From: Sphingomonas sp. Leaf407
Lineage (GTDB): Bacteria; Pseudomonadota; Alphaproteobacteria; Sphingomonadales; Sphingomonadaceae
DNA length: 64,000 nt
Direction: 5' to 3'
Assembly (NCBI RefSeq): GCF_001425385.1
Contig: NZ_LMQO01000005.1
Coordinates: forward strand, 236,094-300,093
The notes below the pieces were generated by a model that ran no database searches, was not told the origin of the DNA, and worked only from the letters and a program-made list of their open reading frames with translations. The translations under genes and the position numbers were made by a program. This document shows, one piece after another, positions 57,552-64,000 of this stretch (position 1 is the first letter of the stretch; each line of letters starts with the position of its first letter).

Positions 57552-59490
57552 TCGTCCCTTGCGCGCGCTGCTCGGCGGCGCCGGTCTGGCGCTGGCCGCC
57601 GCCTGTATCGCGGTGGCCGGCGGCGCGCGCACCGCAAGGGCCGATCCGGCCGACGCCCGGACCGGCATCGCCGAGGCGCTCGGCCAGTTTCAGGCGGGTC
57701 ACTGGAGCGTCGCCCGACAGCGCGCGCAGGCGGCGGTCGCCGCCGATCCCGGCTGGGGCTTCGCGCAAGCGGTGCTGGCGCGGACGCATCTCGCGCTCGG
57801 CGATGGCCTCGCGGCGCAGGCGGCGCTCGATCGCGCGGTCGAGGGCGGCTTCGATCCGGCGCGCGCGCACCAACTGCGCGCGCACGCCCGGTTGTTGCAA
57901 GGCGATGCGCCCGGCGCGATCGCCGAAGCGGGCAAGGCCGTTCCGCGCTATGCCGGCTATGGCAACCGCATCCGCGCGCAGGCGCTGGCGCGGCAGGGCG
58001 ATGTCGTGGCCGCGCTCGCCATCCTCGAGCCGACGGTCGCGCGCGATCCCGGTCGCGCCGCCGACTGGGTCGCGCTGGGGCAAATCCGCATGGGCGCTGG
58101 CGACATGGTCGGCGCGATCAACGCGGCGGCGGCGGCGGTCCGGGCCGATCCGACCTCGCCCGACACGCTCCGGCTGCGCGGCCAGACGATGCGCGTCCAA
58201 TATGGCCTGACCGCCGCGCTGCCGTGGTTCGAGGCGGCGCTGGCGCGCGACCCCTACGCCCATGACACGTTGATCGATTACGCCGCGACTTTGGGCGACA
58301 GCGGACGGACGGGCGCGATGCTCGACGCGGTTCGCCGGGCAATGACGGCGCGGCCGGGCAGCGTGCAGGGCTATTATCTCCAGGCGGTCCTCGCCGCGCG
58401 CGCTGGCGATCCGGCGACCGCGCGCAGCGTGCTGCAAAAGGCGGGCGGCGGGGTGCAGGGCGTGCCCGGTGCGCTGCTGCTCGGCGCATCGCTCGATCTG
58501 GCCGAGGGTGCGCCGGCGCAGGCGACGGTGGGCCTGCGCGAACTGGTCGCGCGGCAACCGACCAACATCACCGCGCGCAAGCTGCTGGCATTGGCGCTGT
58601 TGCAAAGCGATGCCGCGCGCGACGCCTTCGACTATATCCGCCCCGCCGCCGACCGCGCCGATGCGGACAGCTATACGCTGACGCTCGCCGCCCGCGCGCT
58701 GGAGCGGATCGGCGATCGTGCCGGGGCGGCGGTGTTCCTCGATCGCGCCGCCTCGCCGGTCCGCGGCCGTTCGACCGCCTTCGCCCCCGACGAGAGTCTC
58801 GGCTCGCTCGCCGCCGCCGCGCGGCCGACGCCCGGCGATCCGGCGGTCGCGGTCCCCTACATCCGCGCACTGGCCAGCGCAGGCGATGCGGTGGAAGCGC
58901 TCGCCGCCGCCCGCGCGGTCGCCGCCGCCAACCCCGGTGCCCCGGCCGCGCAGCTCGTGCTGGGCGATGCCTATGCCGCGGCCAACCGCCCGGCGGAGGC
59001 CGCCACCGCCTATGCCGCCGCTGCCGCCAGCCGCTTCGACGAGGCGACGATGCTGCGGCTGGTCGATGCGCGTGCCCGCGCCGGGCAACGCCGCGAGGCC
59101 AGCGCCGCGCTGTCGCTCTATCTCGCGCAAAATCCTTCGAGCGTCCCTGCGCTCCGCCTGACCGGCGAATGGCAGTTGGCGGCGGGGGATGTCGCCTCGG
59201 CCGTCGCCACGTTCGAGCGGTTGCGCGACCTCGTCGGCGACCGCGACGTCGCGGTGCTGGCCGGCCTCGCCCGTGCCTATGCCGCCGCCGGGCAGGGCGA
59301 CCCCGCGACCAGCTTCGGCGCGGCGGGCTATGCGCTGGCCCCGGCCAACCCGCTGGTCGTCGATGCCTATGGCTGGGCGCTCTACCGTGCCGGCAATCCG
59401 GGCGCGGCGCTGCCGTTGTTGCGCAAGGCCGCCTCGCTCGCGCCTGCCGACCCTGCGATCGCCGCGCATCTCGCCGAAGTGGCGGGGTAG
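57535..59490 (+). CDS. prsT: PEP-CTERM system TPR-repeat protein PrsT
   Basis: 651 residues starting 17 nt inside prsR in another frame. A signal or lipoprotein-like start (LLGGAGLALAAACIAVAGGA) precedes a long series of tetratricopeptide repeats through most of the protein, for example FAQAVLARTHLALGDGLAAQ and ALIRKA-like helix pairs near the end. PrsT proteins are thought to act with exosortase-linked exopolysaccharide export from the periplasm. The gene is translationally coupled with prsR. Confidence 0.9.
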
Positions 59491-59525
59491 TTCAAATCGG
59501 GCTGCCGTCCGCCTAAGGGGGTACG

Positions 59526-60335
59526 ATGACCGATCCGCTGCTCCGTATCGCCGAGGCGCTCGAACGCCTTGCACCCCCGCCGCCCGCCGCCGCCGATCCG
59601 CTGGCGCATCCCGCCTATGGCTGGGACGGCCGGGTGCTGCGCGCGGCGCGCGGCTTTCGCCCGGTGCCGCTCGACCGGCTGGTCGGGATCGAGGCGCAGA
59701 AGACCGCGCTGACCGCCAATCTCGACCGGTTGGCGAAGGGCGCGGCGGCGCACGACGTGCTGCTGTGGGGCGCGCGCGGCACCGGCAAGTCGGCGCTGGT
59801 CAAGGCATCGGTCGGGCAGGTGCAGGCAGACGGCGGCGCACTGGCATTGGTCGAAGCGCCTGCGACTGCCTTGGACGGCCTGCCCCGGCTGTTCGCGCTG
59901 CTCGACGGCGTGGCGCGCGCCTTCGTGGTGTTCGTCGACGATCTCGGCTTCGACACCCCCGCCGAGGGCAGGGCGCTGCGCTCGCTGCTGGAGGGCGGTG
60001 CCGAAGGTCGCCCCGGCAACGTCCGCCTCATCGTCACCGCCAATCGCCGCCACCTCGTCCCCCGCGACCTCAAGGAACAGGATAGCGCGATCAACCCGCG
60101 CGACACCGTCGACGACGCGCTGGCGCTCGCCGACCGCTTCGGTCTGTCGCTCGGTTTCCATGTTGTCGATCAGGACCACTACGTCGCGATCGTCGAGCGC
60201 TACTGCGATGCCTACGCCCTGCCGTTCGACGCGCACGACGCGATCGGCTGGGCAACGAAGCGCGGCAGCCGGTCTGGGCGGGTGGCGTGGCAGTATGTCA
60301 CCGATCTCGCCGGGCGGCATGGGAAGGCGGTGTAA
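59526..60335 (+). CDS. DUF815 family ATP-binding protein
   Basis: 269 residues. Walker A is GARGTGKSALVKASVG and Walker B is FVVFVDDLGFD, followed by LIVTANRRHLVPRDL as sensor 1, in an AAA-type domain that covers most of the protein. DUF815 proteins are conserved in proteobacteria without a settled role. It starts 35 nt after prsT on the same strand and may be read through from it, although its distribution is not tied to that system. Confidence 0.9.
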   Translation: MTDPLLRIAEALERLAPPPPAAADPLAHPAYGWDGRVLRAARGFRPVPLDRLVGIEAQKTALTANLDRLAKGAAAHDVLLWGARGTGKSALVKASVGQVQADGGALALVEAPATALDGLPRLFALLDGVARAFVVFVDDLGFDTPAEGRALRSLLEGGAEGRPGNVRLIVTANRRHLVPRDLKEQDSAINPRDTVDDALALADRFGLSLGFHVVDQDHYVAIVERYCDAYALPFDAHDAIGWATKRGSRSGRVAWQYVTDLAGRHGKAV

Positions 60336-60342
60336 GGAAGTC

Positions 60343-60507
60343 GGGTTCACGCGGAGGCGCGGAGACGCGGAGGAGTTGCGGGCGTAGCAGCCCGATCGCG
60401 TAGCGATCCCTGTCAGCGATGCTGGCCACGGGCGGATAGGGTTCCGCTGACGCGGAACGATCGGGAGCCGCAACCCCTCCGCGTCTCCGTGCCTCCGCGT
60501 GAATCAA
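60343..60507. repeat. Family B inverted repeat, copy 3
   Basis: TTCACGCGGAGGCGCGGAGA (60345-60364) and CTCCGTGCCTCCGCGTGAAT (60484-60503) face each other across about 120 nt between convergent genes, with an inner GGAGTTGCGG/CCGCAACCCC pair. Confidence 0.8.
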
Positions 60508-60529
60508 TCTTCTTTAAACAGCCGGAAGA

Positions 60530-62296
<1,767 letters not shown>

Positions 62297-62394
62297 GTGT
62301 GGCAGGTAAGCCGCACTCGGCGACGAAGCAAGTTACGCCAGCCTGTCTGCCCTATTCACGGGCTGTTCAATGCGTTGCCGCTATGTCACGCCCC

Positions 62395-62697
62395 ATGACG
62401 ATGGTCGTTCGGTTCCTTGTGGCGGGGTTGATGGCGGTATCGGGGGTCGCGCAGGCGATGCCCGACCAACTGTTGCGCGACCATCAGGCCGCCCGGACCG
62501 CGCGCGCGCAGGGCCGCATCCTGCCGCTGCGAGAGATCGAGGGCCGCGTCGTGCCGCAGATGCGCGGTGCGCAATATCTCGGCTTCGACTACGACCCCGA
62601 CCGGGGCATTTACACGCTCAAGTTCCTGCGCGATGGCGCGGTGATCTGGGTCGATGTCGATGCCCGTACCGGCCAGGTCGTCGGCCGCAGCCGTTAA
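62395..62697 (+). CDS. PepSY-domain exported protein
   Basis: 100 residues. A signal peptide (VVRFLVAGLMAVSGVAQA) precedes a single PepSY-like domain: GRILPLREIEGRVVPQMRGA and ending VIWVDVDARTGQVVGR. Starts at 62383 and 62401 are also possible. It lies 18 nt before an OmpR-type regulator, and PepSY proteins are often encoded with such two-component systems, perhaps as periplasmic modulators of the kinase. Confidence 0.85.
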   Translation: MTMVVRFLVAGLMAVSGVAQAMPDQLLRDHQAARTARAQGRILPLREIEGRVVPQMRGAQYLGFDYDPDRGIYTLKFLRDGAVIWVDVDARTGQVVGRSR

Positions 62698-62715
62698 CAT
62701 AAGGGAGAGAAGCCG

Positions 62716-63405
62716 ATGCGCGTCCTGATCGTCGAGGATGAACCGAATCTCGGCCGCCAGTTGCGCGCCACGCTGGAGGGCGCGGGCTATGCCATCGACC
62801 TCGCGACCGATGGCGAGGAGGGGCATTTCCTCGGCAGCACCGAAACCTATGACGCGATCATCCTCGATCTGGGGCTGCCTGAGGTCGACGGGCTGACCGT
62901 GCTCGATCGCTGGCGCAAGGAAGGGCGGACCGCCCCGGTGCTGGTGCTGACCGCGCGCGATAGCTGGTCGGACAAGGTCGCCGGACTCGATGCCGGAGCC
63001 GACGACTATGTCGCCAAGCCGTTCCAGACCGAGGAACTGATCGCGCGTCTCCGCGCGCTGATCCGCCGCGCCTCGGGCAACGCTTCGGCCGAACTGACCG
63101 CTGGTGACATCCGCCTCGACACGCGCTCGGGTAAGGTGACGAAGGCGGGCGAGCCGGTGAAGCTGACCGCGCAGGAATACAAGCTGCTCAGCTACCTGCT
63201 CCACCATAAGGGCAAGGTCGTCAGCCGCACCGAACTGATCGAACATATCTACGATCAGGACTTCGACCGCGATTCGAACACGATCGAGGTATTCGTGACC
63301 CGCATCCGCAAGAAGCTGGGCGCCGACGTCATCACCACCATCCGCGGGCTCGGCTACAGCCTCGACGAACCCGGCGCGCCCAAGCCCGCCGGCGCGGAAG
63401 CCTGA
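62716..63405 (+). CDS. OmpR-family response regulator
   Basis: 229 residues. The receiver domain has Asp51 in IILDLGLPEVDG, Thr79 in VLTAR and Lys101 in YVAKPF. A winged-helix effector domain follows, with KLTAQEYKLLSYLLHHKGKV and NTIEVFVTRIRKKLGADVI. GGGAG-like sequence before 62716 fits a ribosome-binding site. It resembles the PhoP/FeuP branch and pairs with the kinase starting 11 nt downstream. Targets are unknown. Confidence 0.94.
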   Translation: MRVLIVEDEPNLGRQLRATLEGAGYAIDLATDGEEGHFLGSTETYDAIILDLGLPEVDGLTVLDRWRKEGRTAPVLVLTARDSWSDKVAGLDAGADDYVAKPFQTEELIARLRALIRRASGNASAELTAGDIRLDTRSGKVTKAGEPVKLTAQEYKLLSYLLHHKGKVVSRTELIEHIYDQDFDRDSNTIEVFVTRIRKKLGADVITTIRGLGYSLDEPGAPKPAGAEA

Positions 63406-63415
63406 CGCGACGCCC

Positions 63416-64000
63416 ATGACCAAAGCAAGCGATCCTGCCTCCCGTGCCGCCGACTCGCGCGGCTATGTGCAGGTGACGGGATCGCTGTCGCGGCGGATGA
63501 TCGTCATCGCCGCCTGCTGGATCATGCTGCTGCTGGCCGGGGGCGGCTTCGCGCTCGACCGGGTGCTGACCGGCGCGATCACCCGCAACTTCGACGACCA
63601 GCTCGACTATATCCTGACCTCGCTGATCGTCTCGGCCGAGATCGACACCAGCGGGCAGGTGACGTTCAGCCGCCAGCTATCGGACCAGCGGTTCCTCGAA
63701 CCCTATTCGGGCCTGTACTGGCAGGTGAGCGGCGAGGGGTTCGATCCGTTCCCGTCGCGCTCGCTGTGGGACCGGCGGCTGCCCGGCAATCCGGCCAAGA
63801 TCGGCAACGACCTGCGTGTCTATGACGCCAAACCTTTCCCCGATCAGAAGCTGCGCATTGTCGAGCGCGACCTGACGCTGCCCGGATCGAACACCGTGTG
63901 GCGATTCCAGGTGGCCGAGGCGCGCGACCTGCTCGACCAGCAGATCAATGCCTTGCGCAAGACGCTGGTGCGTTCGTTCGCGCTGCTCGGGCTGGGGCTG
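63416..64000 (+). CDS. Sensor histidine kinase (partial, runs off the window)
   Basis: At least 195 residues from ATG 63416. A cytoplasmic N terminus and one membrane span (IVIAACWIMLLLAGGGFALD) precede a periplasmic sensor region of about 130 residues with NFDDQLDYILTSLIVSAEID and YSGLYWQVSGEGFDPFPSRS. A second span begins at the window edge (TLVRSFALLGLGL). The kinase core lies outside. The layout fits the partner of the OmpR-type regulator just upstream. Confidence 0.85.
   Translation, partial: MTKASDPASRAADSRGYVQVTGSLSRRMIVIAACWIMLLLAGGGFALDRVLTGAITRNFDDQLDYILTSLIVSAEIDTSGQVTFSRQLSDQRFLEPYSGLYWQVSGEGFDPFPSRSLWDRRLPGNPAKIGNDLRVYDAKPFPDQKLRIVERDLTLPGSNTVWRFQVAEARDLLDQQINALRKTLVRSFALLGLGL

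Overview
The window is GC-rich, densely coded alphaproteobacterial chromosome, most likely from a sphingomonad (Sphingomonas or a close relative). The evidence is a crtY-crtI-crtB carotenoid cluster, a prsK-prsR-prsT signalling trio next to a polyprenyl-phosphate sugar transferase, the ihfA-merR pair, a permuted two-piece tmRNA, and many small secreted proteins of sphingomonad type. No rRNA, tRNA, insertion sequence, prophage or plasmid gene was recognised. Most of it looks like core genome.

Layout. 1-1.4 kb: a type III polyketide synthase (cut by the window edge) behind a SAM methyltransferase. 1.5-4 kb: a bacterial CDC48/VCP-type AAA ATPase with a structured leader or small RNA upstream, then a LysR regulator. 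5-10 kb: cyclophilin, MgtE, DUF1489, MsrA with a tiny membrane protein, and a diguanylate cyclase. 10-13 kb: aspartate aminotransferase and a PabB-PabC fusion, separated from a metallo-hydrolase by a 313 bp palindromic element. 14-22 kb: the rpmF-plsX-fabH-ihfA-merR run, then penicillin-binding protein 1A, release factor 2 and a lipoprotein methyltransferase. 22-25 kb: lemA, two TPM-domain genes and a NUDIX gene in overlapping order, then mscL. 25-32 kb: MipA-type porin-like protein, DUF2141 protein, sterol-desaturase-family hydroxylase, then crtY, crtI, a LOG-family gene and crtB. 32-36 kb: GTP cyclohydrolase II, exonuclease III, LolA and GlpX.

36-40 kb holds two small secreted proteins, a TauE/SafE permease, the tmRNA gene ssrA (minus strand), an Rrf2 regulator and a DUF2569 protein. 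40-46 kb: glycosyltransferase, O-antigen-ligase-like protein, DinB, and thiC under a TPP riboswitch. 46-49 kb is an accessory-looking stretch: clustered repeats, an unlisted 52-residue protein with its own terminator, two CRISPR-repeat-like palindromes, an orphan antitoxin, an HTH protein and an acidic lipoprotein. 49-59.5 kb: uracil-DNA glycosylase, S41 peptidase, GDP-mannose synthesis enzyme, sugar transferase and prsKRT, all consistent with exopolysaccharide production and its control. 59.5-64 kb: a DUF815 ATPase, an ABC-F ATPase, and a PepSY protein with an OmpR-type two-component pair (the kinase is cut by the window edge).

Intergenic spaces are filled by at least six recurring families of paired inverted repeats (called A-F here). 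They sit almost only between genes. The features least visible from reading frames alone are ssrA (tag ANDNEALAIAA), the terminator-bearing leader or sRNA at about 3.9 kb, the nested palindrome at 13.3-13.6 kb and the small protein at 46.6 kb.
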